A stretch of 64,000 bases of DNA from Henriciella sp045287255 (lineage in GTDB: Bacteria > Pseudomonadota > Alphaproteobacteria > Caulobacterales > Hyphomonadaceae): the NCBI RefSeq assembly GCF_045287255.1, contig NZ_CP137142.1:2108001-2172000 (forward strand). Reading direction: 5' to 3'. Shown here in pieces: positions 53,451 to 61,358 of the stretch. Made by a program: the position numbers and the translations under genes. The stretch's first letter is position 1, and every line of letters begins with the position of its first letter. The notes beneath the pieces are model-generated. The model made no database searches, was not told the origin of the DNA, and saw only the letters and a list, made by a program, of their open reading frames with translations.

Positions 53451-54266
53451 ATGGACAGTTTTAAAGACAAGACCGTCGTGATTACTGGTGGCGCAACCGG
53501 GATTGGCTTTGCGCTCGCCAAACGGTTTGGAAGTGAGGGCGCGAAAATCGTCATCGGTGAACCCCGGAAAAACCGTCTTGATAAAGCCATAGAAACCCTG
53601 AAACACCTCGGTATTGAAACCTCTGCAATGGTGATGGATGTCACGGATCCCAAAAGCGTGGAAGCCTTTGCTGAGTTTGCCTGGAACACCTATGGCGCGG
53701 TGCATATCTTGATCAATAATGCCGGCATCAGCATTGGCCGCAGCAAGATGACAGACCTACCCCTGGAAGACTTACATCGCCTTTTTGATGTGAACTTCTT
53801 TGGGGTTTGGCATGGCTCGGCCATCTTCGGGAAGCGGATGATTGAGCAGGGCGAAGAGGCCGCTATTTACAACCTGGCTTCAGAAAATGCCTTCTTCAAC
53901 GCAATCACCAAAAGCGCACCCTACATCGCCTCGAAGCACGCTGTACGTGGCTTGACCGAAGCCATGCGGGATGAGTTTCCAGATTTCGTCCAAGTCGGCA
54001 TGATCGTACCCGGCTTTGTCGCCTCAGAGATGACTGCCGGTTCAGAACAGTTTGCGATGGATGCCGATAGCTTCGCTGAAAAAGTTGTCGAACAGGTCCG
54101 CGCGGGCGAGTTTTATATTGTGACCCACGCCTATAACATTGAGCGGATCAAGCCCATCCACAAGGCGATTGAGGATGCCTACGCCCGTAACGCCCCGCGC
54201 TATGACGGGGATGACGAGTATGATGTGCCCCTACTCATCGAACGGATGCGCCAGAAAAACCTTTAA
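53451..54266 (+). CDS. short-chain dehydrogenase/reductase (SDR)
   Basis: 271 residues, RBS GGGAGA. TGGATGIG cofactor loop, NNAGISIG, Ser in NLASENAF (offset from classical SS) and YIASK (Y-x3-K). Tail IVTHAYNIERIKPIHKAIED extends beyond the SDR core and gives the longer class. Substrate unknown; likely acts on a hydroxyacyl or steroid-like alcohol with the acyl-CoA dehydrogenase upstream (inference from the 18-bp gap). Confidence 0.88.
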   Translation: MDSFKDKTVVITGGATGIGFALAKRFGSEGAKIVIGEPRKNRLDKAIETLKHLGIETSAMVMDVTDPKSVEAFAEFAWNTYGAVHILINNAGISIGRSKMTDLPLEDLHRLFDVNFFGVWHGSAIFGKRMIEQGEEAAIYNLASENAFFNAITKSAPYIASKHAVRGLTEAMRDEFPDFVQVGMIVPGFVASEMTAGSEQFAMDADSFAEKVVEQVRAGEFYIVTHAYNIERIKPIHKAIEDAYARNAPRYDGDDEYDVPLLIERMRQKNL

Positions 54267-54339
54267 AACTCCAGAAGCAAATTGGCGCGGGAGAATTGCT
54301 CGTTTAAGGAAGCCATTTCTCTCTTCGATGGAGCGCGCC

Positions 54340-54621
54340 ATGATCGCCTTGCTGACAATTGCTGTAACAATTTTCCTCGCTGAGCTTGGCGACAAGACAC
54401 AGCTGGCCACCGTACTTTTCGCCGCTGATGGCAGCCGCAACCCGTGGCTGGTGTTTATAGCCTCAAGTTTGGCCCTGGTGGCCTCTTCAGGCATTGCGGT
54501 TCTGTTAGGGGCAACGGCTGAGCGCTATCTCACAATGGTCCCGCTTAAGCTTATAGCCGGACTGGGCTTTGCCTTGATTGGCCTCATCATGATTGTCGGC
54601 CACTTTCGCGAAGCGGTATAA
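54340..54621 (+). CDS. half-size GDT1/TMEM165 (UPF0016) membrane protein
   Basis: 93 residues from ATG 54340 (GGAG 6 nt upstream); ATG 54328 is in frame. One copy of the family motif ELGDKTQLATVLFA (Glu15 to Gln21) and three TM segments. Full-length GDT1 proteins (Mn/Ca transporters) have two such repeats; single-repeat bacterial forms must work as homo- or hetero-dimers. No partner gene is adjacent. Ends at 54621 beside a terminator. Confidence 0.87.
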   Translation: MIALLTIAVTIFLAELGDKTQLATVLFAADGSRNPWLVFIASSLALVASSGIAVLLGATAERYLTMVPLKLIAGLGFALIGLIMIVGHFREAV

Positions 54622-54625
54622 AAAG

Positions 54626-54651
54626 GCCCCGGGCTGCAGCCAGCCCGGGGC
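54626..54651 (-). terminator. rho-independent terminator of ompW
   Basis: An 11-bp GC-rich stem GCCCCGGGCTG (54626-54636)/CAGCCCGGGGC (54641-54651), 4-nt loop. On the minus strand it is followed by CTTTTTAT, 32 nt after the ompW stop. It may also end the convergent GDT1 gene. Confidence 0.92.
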
Positions 54652-54683
54652 AAAGTGGTGTTTCTGGGAAGGAGGCTCGCGGG

Positions 54684-55373
54684 CTAGAATTTATAGCCCA
54701 GACCCAGACCCACCACGAGTGGGTTGATATCGACGTCTGCGTCAACGGTCGTGCCAGCACCAAGTGCTGTAGAGAAGTCGACGGTCACGTCTGTATTGAT
54801 CCAGATTTTCTTGACATCGGCATTGAACGCCCAGCCACCTGGGACACCGTCAAGGTCATAGTCGAAACCAGCTTGAAGCGCGGCACCGAAGCTTGGATCG
54901 TAATCGATGCTATCTGCGGTAGAGCCTTCGTCTTCATTGAAGAACATGGTCGCGTTGATACCAGCACCCACGTAAGGCTTGAAAGCACTACCCGTGTCGA
55001 AGTGGTACTGCAGTGTCAGCGTTGGCGGCAGCAGCCAGACATCGCCAAGATCGATATCTACGTTGTCTAGCGCACCTGGGACAGTAACACCGGTCGCCTT
55101 AACGTCATGCGGTGTCACAGCGAGGATCAGTTCAACAGCAAGATTGTCATTGAAGAAGTATGTGATGTCGAGTTCAGGGACATACTGGTCCCCGATGTCC
55201 ACACCACCCTGTAGCGCCGTGCCAGCGACAGAGAGGTCAGCACCCTCATCTGGCAAGACAGCAAGAACGCGTCCGCGCACCATCCAAGGGTTTTCCTCGT
55301 CAGCGTGGGCGATTGAAGCAAGACCGGCAAAGGAAGAACCAGCCATCAGGGCGGAAAGGAAGAGCGTTTTCAT
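54684..55373 (-). CDS. ompW: OmpW-family outer-membrane protein
   Basis: 229 residues. Signal peptide ending AHA, then NPWMVRGRVLAVLPDEGADL (OmpW family start), VPELDITYFFNDNLAVELILAVTPHDVKATG, WLLPPTLTLQYHF, PYVGAGINATMFFNEDEG, and the C-terminal LGLGYKF with Phe for barrel assembly. Forms an eight-stranded barrel with a hydrophobic channel; exact cargo unknown. Monocistronic by its terminator. Confidence 0.94.
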   Translation of the reverse strand: MKTLFLSALMAGSSFAGLASIAHADEENPWMVRGRVLAVLPDEGADLSVAGTALQGGVDIGDQYVPELDITYFFNDNLAVELILAVTPHDVKATGVTVPGALDNVDIDLGDVWLLPPTLTLQYHFDTGSAFKPYVGAGINATMFFNEDEGSTADSIDYDPSFGAALQAGFDYDLDGVPGGWAFNADVKKIWINTDVTVDFSTALGAGTTVDADVDINPLVVGLGLGYKF

Positions 55374-55564
55374 GGCAGAGCCTCTATCTACTCAGTTAAT
55401 GATGAGTCCGTCTTAGAGCCTGAAATCATTACGGAAATTGCCCATTCTGACGCGCGTGAATGAGCCGCGCGGCATAGCCGCCCAAATGGGGGAAACTCCT
55501 TAGTGACGGCTGCATCAGGCTTTGAGATATGTCTTGAAGTTGTGCGCTTTTTTAGCGTACAGAC

Positions 55565-55933
55565 TTATATATCGGGCTGTTGCCGCGCGACGGTGGCCCT
55601 TGAGACCCCAAGAGCATCTGCGAACTGATACACAAGGGCCTCTTCTCGTGGGTGTAACTCCCCATCACATAAGGCGACAACCCAAAGTAACTGCACGATA
55701 CGCTCACGTTCGCACAGTGGACGCGCGCTCAATTCCGCAATCGCGCCGACCGTTTCCGAAGAGAGGGAGTCACGCGCGGAGGTCTTCGTCATCTTGCGAT
55801 GCGTGCTGGGGTGAACTTCTGAAAGCCGCTTGAGAATTGCCCCAATCGTGTGGGCCTCCACTGGGCGTAAAACACCATCGGCATGAGCCAATCGCGTCAG
55901 TAAAGTCTCATGTGCTTCAAGTAGTGCCATCAT
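55565..55933 (-). CDS. TerB-like (tellurite-resistance-fold) protein
   Basis: 122 residues from ATG 55933 (RBS GAGGG). Two acidic metal-like motifs of the TerB helical fold: HADGVLRPVEAHTI and CDGELHPREEALVYQFADALGVS. No ter operon nearby. A longer start at 55972 (GTG) lacks a ribosome site. Function in bacteria is not settled; cytosolic acidic Ca-binding is often suggested. Confidence 0.75.
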   Translation of the reverse strand: MMALLEAHETLLTRLAHADGVLRPVEAHTIGAILKRLSEVHPSTHRKMTKTSARDSLSSETVGAIAELSARPLCERERIVQLLWVVALCDGELHPREEALVYQFADALGVSRATVARQQPDI

Positions 55934-56034
55934 GCGTTCCCTCAACCCGGAGTAGCTAAAAGCGGGGATCACCTGAACACAGCTTGAACAGAGACGCTTG
56001 CAAGCCGATTTAGGAGGGTTAGGAAGAGAAGATC

Positions 56035-56514
56035 ATGACCAAGCACGTCCACAGCCATTCGCCTAATACGCCTTGCAGCCCTAAAGATGCTGATGCCTTT
56101 CTGGCGCAGGCTGAAACCATAGCAGAAGCCAAAGGCCAGCGGCTGACCCGTATCCGTCGCAAGGTCCTGGAACTCCTTCTCAACAGCGAGGAGCCCGCAA
56201 AGGCTTATGATCTGCTCGCCAATCTTGACGGTGAAGGCGCTGCCAAGCCGCCAACCATCTATCGCGCGCTGGATTTCCTGCAATCGGTTGGCCTCGCGCA
56301 TAAGATTGAAAGCCTCAACGCTTATGTCGCCTGTGGCCATGCCAGCCACAGCCATTCGGCCGTTTTCCTGATCTGCGAGGCCTGTGGCGGGGCAGAAGAG
56401 TTACATGCCGAAGCAACCTCCTCTGCTCTAAATGCTGAAACCGAAGCCGCAGGTTTTGTTCTCAAGACTGCGGTGATTGAAGCCCGTGGCCTGTGCCGGA
56501 AATGCGCAGCATGA
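56035..56514 (+). CDS. zur: Zur-type Fur-family zinc regulator
   Basis: 159 residues. Winged-helix region GQRLTRIRRKVLELLL...AYDLLANL...KPPTIYRALDFLQSVGLAHKIESLNAYVAC is the Zur signature. Zinc-site features: C-terminal CEACG and CRKC, plus HASHSHS. The N-terminus is His-rich (MTKHVHSHSP), a trait of some Zur proteins. Represses zinc uptake when zinc is bound. RBS GAAGAGAAG. Its stop overlaps the next start by ATGA. No znu genes nearby. Confidence 0.92.
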   Translation: MTKHVHSHSPNTPCSPKDADAFLAQAETIAEAKGQRLTRIRRKVLELLLNSEEPAKAYDLLANLDGEGAAKPPTIYRALDFLQSVGLAHKIESLNAYVACGHASHSHSAVFLICEACGGAEELHAEATSSALNAETEAAGFVLKTAVIEARGLCRKCAA

Positions 56515-57434
56515 TCCCGCTCTGGTCTGGTAGTGCAAACACTTGGGATTGCGACGAGATGGGGCACATGAATGTGCGCGTCTATGTCGAGAAAGCCATG
56601 GAAGGGTTGGGCAGTTTTGCTGCGGCCATCGCCATGCCACATGCCTATCGTGAAAAAGCCCCCTCAACGCTAATGGTCGCTGAACATCATGTGCGGTTTA
56701 TTCGCGAGGTTCATCCCGGTCGGCCACTCAGCATGCACGGTTGCGTTCTGGAATGGGACGAAACCAGCGCCCTGCTGTATCAGGACATGCGCCATAGTGA
56801 CGGCACGCCTTCCGCCGCCTTTCGCACACGCCTTTTCCATGTTGATGCGAAAACCGGAAAACCATTCCCGTGGAGTACACGCTCAAAAGCGCAACTCGAA
56901 GCCCTAAAGGGAACCGCCCCGGACGACACTAAACCCCGCGGGCTTGATCCGTCGGTTGCCCCACTTCCATCAAGCAGCACAACACTTGAGACCGTGGCGA
57001 AGGTCGGCGCGCTAGAGATTGGCCGCGGGACTGTCCCGCCTCAGCATTGTGATATTTTTGGACGCATGCTGGCCAGTTGGTTTATGGGGCGTATCTCTGA
57101 TTCTGTCCCCAATCTCCTCTATGATTGGCGTAAGGCTGTGACAGCGAAAACTGAAGACGCCAAAATGGGCGCGGCTGTTCTGGAATACCGCCTGATCTAT
57201 CGGAAATGGCCCCGCGCGGGTGATCGGTTTGTGATCCATTCGGCTTTGGCCGATGTCGCCGAGAAAACCCATACACTCTCACACTGGGTTATGGACCCGG
57301 ACACAGGCGAAGCCTGGATGACCAGTGAAGCCGTGGCGGTGACGTTTGACCTCAACACACGCAAGGTTATCCCAACCCCGCCAGAGCAAATGGCCGCGCT
57401 GGAGACCATCGCCCCACGCGGCCTGCAACTCTAA
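56511..57434 (+). CDS. acyl-CoA thioesterase-like double hot-dog protein
   Basis: 307 residues from ATG 56511 (MIPLWSGSANTWDCDEMGHMNVRVY). Two hot-dog domains: the first has WDCDEMGHMNVRVYVEKAM, the second has PPQHCDIFGRMLASWFMGRIS. D-E-M-G-H-M-N resembles the 4HBT acyl-CoA thioesterase motif, with catalytic Asp in each half. Substrate (acyl-CoA chain or aryl-CoA) is unclear. Start overlaps zur (ATGA), so zinc and acyl genes share a transcript. Confidence 0.85.
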   Translation: MIPLWSGSANTWDCDEMGHMNVRVYVEKAMEGLGSFAAAIAMPHAYREKAPSTLMVAEHHVRFIREVHPGRPLSMHGCVLEWDETSALLYQDMRHSDGTPSAAFRTRLFHVDAKTGKPFPWSTRSKAQLEALKGTAPDDTKPRGLDPSVAPLPSSSTTLETVAKVGALEIGRGTVPPQHCDIFGRMLASWFMGRISDSVPNLLYDWRKAVTAKTEDAKMGAAVLEYRLIYRKWPRAGDRFVIHSALADVAEKTHTLSHWVMDPDTGEAWMTSEAVAVTFDLNTRKVIPTPPEQMAALETIAPRGLQL

Positions 57435-57443
57435 AGCCCTGCT

Positions 57444-58514
57444 CTAGAACCGACAGATAAGCCCTTGAGACGGCGGCACTTTTCCTTCCAGTGTCGCAGC
57501 CCAGGCCTCAGCAATCGCCTCTGCACCCTCAACATTTTCCGGGGCTACAAACGCCTTTGAAGCCGGGTAGAAGGCCGCCAGATCACGCCCAACCATCTGG
57601 TCCAATTCGCCCGGTGCCAGAGCCTTTGCGCGAGCGCTGGCATAGTCAGGAACGAAGAAGAATTCCGGGGTCGGGCCTGTGCTTGGCGGCTCCATGGAGC
57701 GTTCGGCTTCCCAGTCGGTTACGCCGATGACAAGGCTGCGTTTGAGGTCATCGCCAAGGGTCTTGTGCAACGCTTCTGTTAGCGCAGGACGTCCGACAAA
57801 GTTGACATAAGCGGCCTTTGCGCCACTCACCTGATCGGCTTCATCATAGGTCAAGACTGTATCATACAGCCCTGTTTTAACGGTAAAATCCTTATTTCCA
57901 ACCGAGGTCAGACCGATCGTCTTCATCTCGCTGCGCGCCTTGATGCTATGCGCGGTTGCCAACGCCGTCTTGGATGAGGCACTCGAGATCACGACCGTTT
58001 CAATCGGCTCACCCTGCAGGATGGTATCGCAAATCATCCACCCGGTTGTGTAGAGCGGGCGGAAGAGCATTTGTTGGGCTTCAGTCTCAGCATTATAGGA
58101 CGGATCAGCACTGGTGCGGACATAGCGGTTATAGATGCCGGAAAGCGCGGCGCGATGTTCGACCGTATCAGAAAAACCATCCGGCGTGATCTTCCCCGGG
58201 ACAATATCGAACGTGTCTGCGATTGGCAGGTAGCCATAGACCCGCTCGCCAACCTCGATCCCTTCAACATGAGAATGGACCACTGTGGCAAAACCCCAGA
58301 CCGGAACCCGCCCCTGCGCGCTATCAGCGGCAGGGTAAAACGCCCAATAATGCATCGGTGGCCCACCAAAGGCGGCATAGGTGACATTGTTGGCCGTTAG
58401 CGCAAATGCCTCAACTTTCAGACGCACCTGCCCATCTGGCAGCGCGGTTTCAGCTTCTGTATGCCACTGCGTATCACGCAGGTTTGCCTTGTTGATCCAG
58501 TGCTGCAGCGCCAT
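57444..58514 (-). CDS. DUF2855 protein
   Basis: 356 residues from ATG 58514 (RBS GGAGGA). Starts MALQHWINKANLRDTQWHTE...GQVRLKVEAFALTANNVTYAAFG, matching DUF2855. It has an MDR-like (GroES plus Rossmann) feel: VWGFATVVHSHVEGIEVGERVYGYLP and VVISSASSKTALATAHSI. No zinc motif and no classic GxGxxG loop, so catalytic ability is open. Divergent from the galactosidase operon; 10 bp tail-to-tail with the thioesterase gene. Confidence 0.85.
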   Translation of the reverse strand: MALQHWINKANLRDTQWHTEAETALPDGQVRLKVEAFALTANNVTYAAFGGPPMHYWAFYPAADSAQGRVPVWGFATVVHSHVEGIEVGERVYGYLPIADTFDIVPGKITPDGFSDTVEHRAALSGIYNRYVRTSADPSYNAETEAQQMLFRPLYTTGWMICDTILQGEPIETVVISSASSKTALATAHSIKARSEMKTIGLTSVGNKDFTVKTGLYDTVLTYDEADQVSGAKAAYVNFVGRPALTEALHKTLGDDLKRSLVIGVTDWEAERSMEPPSTGPTPEFFFVPDYASARAKALAPGELDQMVGRDLAAFYPASKAFVAPENVEGAEAIAEAWAATLEGKVPPSQGLICRF

Positions 58515-58596
58515 GCTGTCCTCCGCGTATTTTGTTGTATGATTTGCGGATAGAGTGATGGCTGACGTCACGCAAAGCAACAGAAATGAGCGGTTT

Positions 58597-60453
58597 ATGA
58601 GCGAATTTGCGGTGATCGAGAGTATACCAGGGGGCGCTCAATGGGTCATCGCCGGAGACATAGGGTATTTCTGTGGGCCCTCTGCGGAGACACCCGGTCT
58701 TGCAACCTTAGCCCAAACCGCAAAAGCGCATGGCTTAATGGATGATGGCGAGCATTTCCGCATGCCACTAGGTTTTGCAAGCAGAGTGAGCGGGGTAAGC
58801 GCCAATGTCTGGGCGGTTGAGGGTGGTGAGCCCATAGCATTTCCCCTGCCCCGTTGGTGCACGGAAGTTTTGAGTTTTACCGGGCGTTGGAGTGGAGAGC
58901 TGCAACCGGAGCGGCAAGCGCTTGGTCGCGGCATTGAAGTGATCAGCCGATCCGGCAACCGTATCGCCCCTAATGCCTTTCCCGGACTGGTTGTTGGCGA
59001 AGACGGATTTGGCGAAGATCATGGCGAAGTGCTCGGCATTCACTTAGCGGCGCTGGCTGACTTTGATCTGACAATCAAGCGCGGACCGGAGGGCGATCAC
59101 CTGCTCGAGGCCCGTGGTCCGGCGACAGGTCAAACACCGGCGCTTTACGTGGCTTGGTCAAGGCAAGGCCTGAATGGCTTGCGCCGCGCGTTTCAGGATG
59201 CCTATCGCACGCGCTTTAAAGCCACGTTTGAGCATCGCCGCCCGGTACAACTCAACACATGGGAGGGGGTCTATTTCAATCACGACTTGGACCATCTGAC
59301 CGCGATGGCAAAGGCTGGTGCAGGTCTAGGGGTTGAACATTTTGTCCTCGACGATGGCTGGTTCGGGCGGCGTAGTGATGACACGCGCGGCCTTGGCGAT
59401 TGGCAGCCGCGTCCGGATGTCTATCCAGATGGCCTCTCCCCTCTGATCAAAGCCGTTCAGGAACAGGACCTGAGCTTCGGTCTGTGGCTGGAGCCGGAAA
59501 TGATCAATCGCGACAGCGCTCTGTTCGAAGCTCGCCCTGACTGGATATGGGGCGAGGTCAATCAACCGCTCGGGCGTGGGCAATATGGCCTTGATCTCAG
59601 CCATGCTGCCTGTCAGGCCCATATTCAGGCTGTCGTCGATGAGATTGCAACCATGGAGGGTGTGCAGAGCCTGAAATGGGATTGTAATCGCGACCTGAAA
59701 GGTGTCACGCCAGAGATTGCGCAAGCCGCCTATGGCTTGATGGCGCACGCGTCTGAGCATGTACCAATTGAAGCCTGCGCGTCCGGGGGTGGGCGATTAA
59801 GCTGGGGCTTTGGTGATGTCGCCTACCGCTACTGGCTCTCTGACGCGCATGATCCGGACATTAAACTGCCTATGCTGGCCCAGGCCAGCTTGTTCTTTCC
59901 GACCATGGTGCTTGGCACGCATGTTGGTGGCACCGTGAGTCACCTTACCGGACGGGCTTTTCCGATAGAAACGCGCATGGCGGTCGCCATGCTCGGCCAT
60001 ATGGGGCTGGAACTCGACCCGACGCGCCTGAAACCGCATGAAACAGATATGCTGAAGGCCGCCATTGCCGACTGGAAAGCCCGGCGTGACTGGTTGAAAG
60101 ATGGGCATCTTCTGGCCCTGCCCTACCCTGATCGAGGTCTATCAGCCGTCGGTGTTTTCAGCGCAGACCGCACCCGCGCTTTGATTGTCGTTTTGCAACG
60201 TGAAACAGCGCGCGATATCATTCCTGTTCCGCTGCGATGCGGTTATTTGAAGGGTAAACTAAAGATTAACGCCCTTAACCCTGACCCGGTCATCGCGCGT
60301 CTGGCCAAGGTACAACCGCGCTGGGTTGAGAGCGGTGTTGAAACAGATGCAGAGACCTTATCGAGCCTCGGCCTACCCGTGCCTGTCCTGCAACCGGGCC
60401 GATGTCTCATGATTGACATTGCCCCAGCAGGTTTGGATACCGAACAAGGCTGA
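58597..60453 (+). CDS. alpha-galactosidase, GH36
   Basis: 618 residues from ATG 58597 (weak GAGCGG site); ATG 58558 is also in frame and would add 13 residues. GH36 hallmarks: FVLDDGWFGRR, GLWLEPEMIN, nucleophile Asp362 in KWDCNR, acid/base Asp416 in SDAHDP, and WSLSDAH-type surroundings (YWLSDAHDPDIKLPM). No signal peptide, so it acts on cytosolic galactosides such as melibiose. First gene of a run with a lactonase and GH42 galactosidase. Confidence 0.9.
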   Translation: MSEFAVIESIPGGAQWVIAGDIGYFCGPSAETPGLATLAQTAKAHGLMDDGEHFRMPLGFASRVSGVSANVWAVEGGEPIAFPLPRWCTEVLSFTGRWSGELQPERQALGRGIEVISRSGNRIAPNAFPGLVVGEDGFGEDHGEVLGIHLAALADFDLTIKRGPEGDHLLEARGPATGQTPALYVAWSRQGLNGLRRAFQDAYRTRFKATFEHRRPVQLNTWEGVYFNHDLDHLTAMAKAGAGLGVEHFVLDDGWFGRRSDDTRGLGDWQPRPDVYPDGLSPLIKAVQEQDLSFGLWLEPEMINRDSALFEARPDWIWGEVNQPLGRGQYGLDLSHAACQAHIQAVVDEIATMEGVQSLKWDCNRDLKGVTPEIAQAAYGLMAHASEHVPIEACASGGGRLSWGFGDVAYRYWLSDAHDPDIKLPMLAQASLFFPTMVLGTHVGGTVSHLTGRAFPIETRMAVAMLGHMGLELDPTRLKPHETDMLKAAIADWKARRDWLKDGHLLALPYPDRGLSAVGVFSADRTRALIVVLQRETARDIIPVPLRCGYLKGKLKINALNPDPVIARLAKVQPRWVESGVETDAETLSSLGLPVPVLQPGRCLMIDIAPAGLDTEQG

Positions 60454-60476
60454 TTTGTCTTAAGAAGGGTGCATCC

Positions 60477-61358
60477 ATGTCGAAGGTTGAGTGTGTTGCG
60501 CCAACAGGCTGCCTGCTGGGTGAAGGGCCGCTTTGGAGCCGCAGTGAAGGCTTTCTCTGGTGGGTCGATATCAAGCGCGCCAAGCTGCACCGGTACAACC
60601 CCAAGACAGGCAATACGCGCCGTTATGACCTGCCCATCCATGCTAGCGCGCTGGCCATGTATCAGGGGCAGTTGCTGATGCTGGGGGACCGCGAAGCGGG
60701 CCTTTATGACCCCGAAACCGAAGGCTATGAACGTATCGTACAACTTGAGCAGGAACCGGATGGCAACCGCACCAATGATGGCGGTATGGCCCCGGATGGC
60801 AGTTTCTGGTTTGGCACCATGGATAATGCCGAGGAAGAGCCACGCGGGCAGTATTATCGCCTGTCTGCACCCGGCACGGTCGAAGCCATGCGGTTTGACC
60901 CAGTCATGGTCACCAACACATTCCAATTCTCCCCGGATGGGCGGACCTTTTACACCTGCGACAGTGCCGGGCAGGAGATTTTCGCCTTTGACCACGATCC
61001 AGAAACCGGCGTGCTGACTGAGCGGCGGGTGTTTGCCGACACGATCCGCGCTGGATGCTATCCTGATGGCTCTGTGATCGATGCCGAGGGCTTCCTGTGG
61101 AATGCGCAATGGGCGGGCTCTCGCATTGTGCGCTATGCACCCGACGGCGCTATTGACCGGATTGTCGAGTTGCCCGTGTCACGGCCCACAAGTCTCGCTT
61201 TTGGCGGGTCGGACCTGAAAACACTGTATATCACTAGCGCACGCGTAGGACTGTCGAATGCGGCGCTTGACCGCCAGCCGCTCGCCGGGTGCCTGTTTGC
61301 ATTGGAGGTCGATGTGCCGGGCCTGGCCGTGCCGGAATGGGGAGAAGCGAGATCATGA
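60477..61358 (+). CDS. SMP-30/gluconolactonase-family sugar lactonase
   Basis: 293 residues of the six-bladed SMP-30 propeller. Metal ligands: Glu16 (GEGPLW), Asn147 (VTNTFQFSP) and Asp197 (YPDGSV). Substrate-side NRTNDGG at 97-103. Opens an aldonolactone to the acid. Between two galactosidases, galactonolactone is the likely substrate (inference), which would feed a galactonate dehydratase such as the gene at 17.5-19.2 kb. Overlaps GH42 by ATGA. Confidence 0.9.
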   Translation: MSKVECVAPTGCLLGEGPLWSRSEGFLWWVDIKRAKLHRYNPKTGNTRRYDLPIHASALAMYQGQLLMLGDREAGLYDPETEGYERIVQLEQEPDGNRTNDGGMAPDGSFWFGTMDNAEEEPRGQYYRLSAPGTVEAMRFDPVMVTNTFQFSPDGRTFYTCDSAGQEIFAFDHDPETGVLTERRVFADTIRAGCYPDGSVIDAEGFLWNAQWAGSRIVRYAPDGAIDRIVELPVSRPTSLAFGGSDLKTLYITSARVGLSNAALDRQPLAGCLFALEVDVPGLAVPEWGEARS

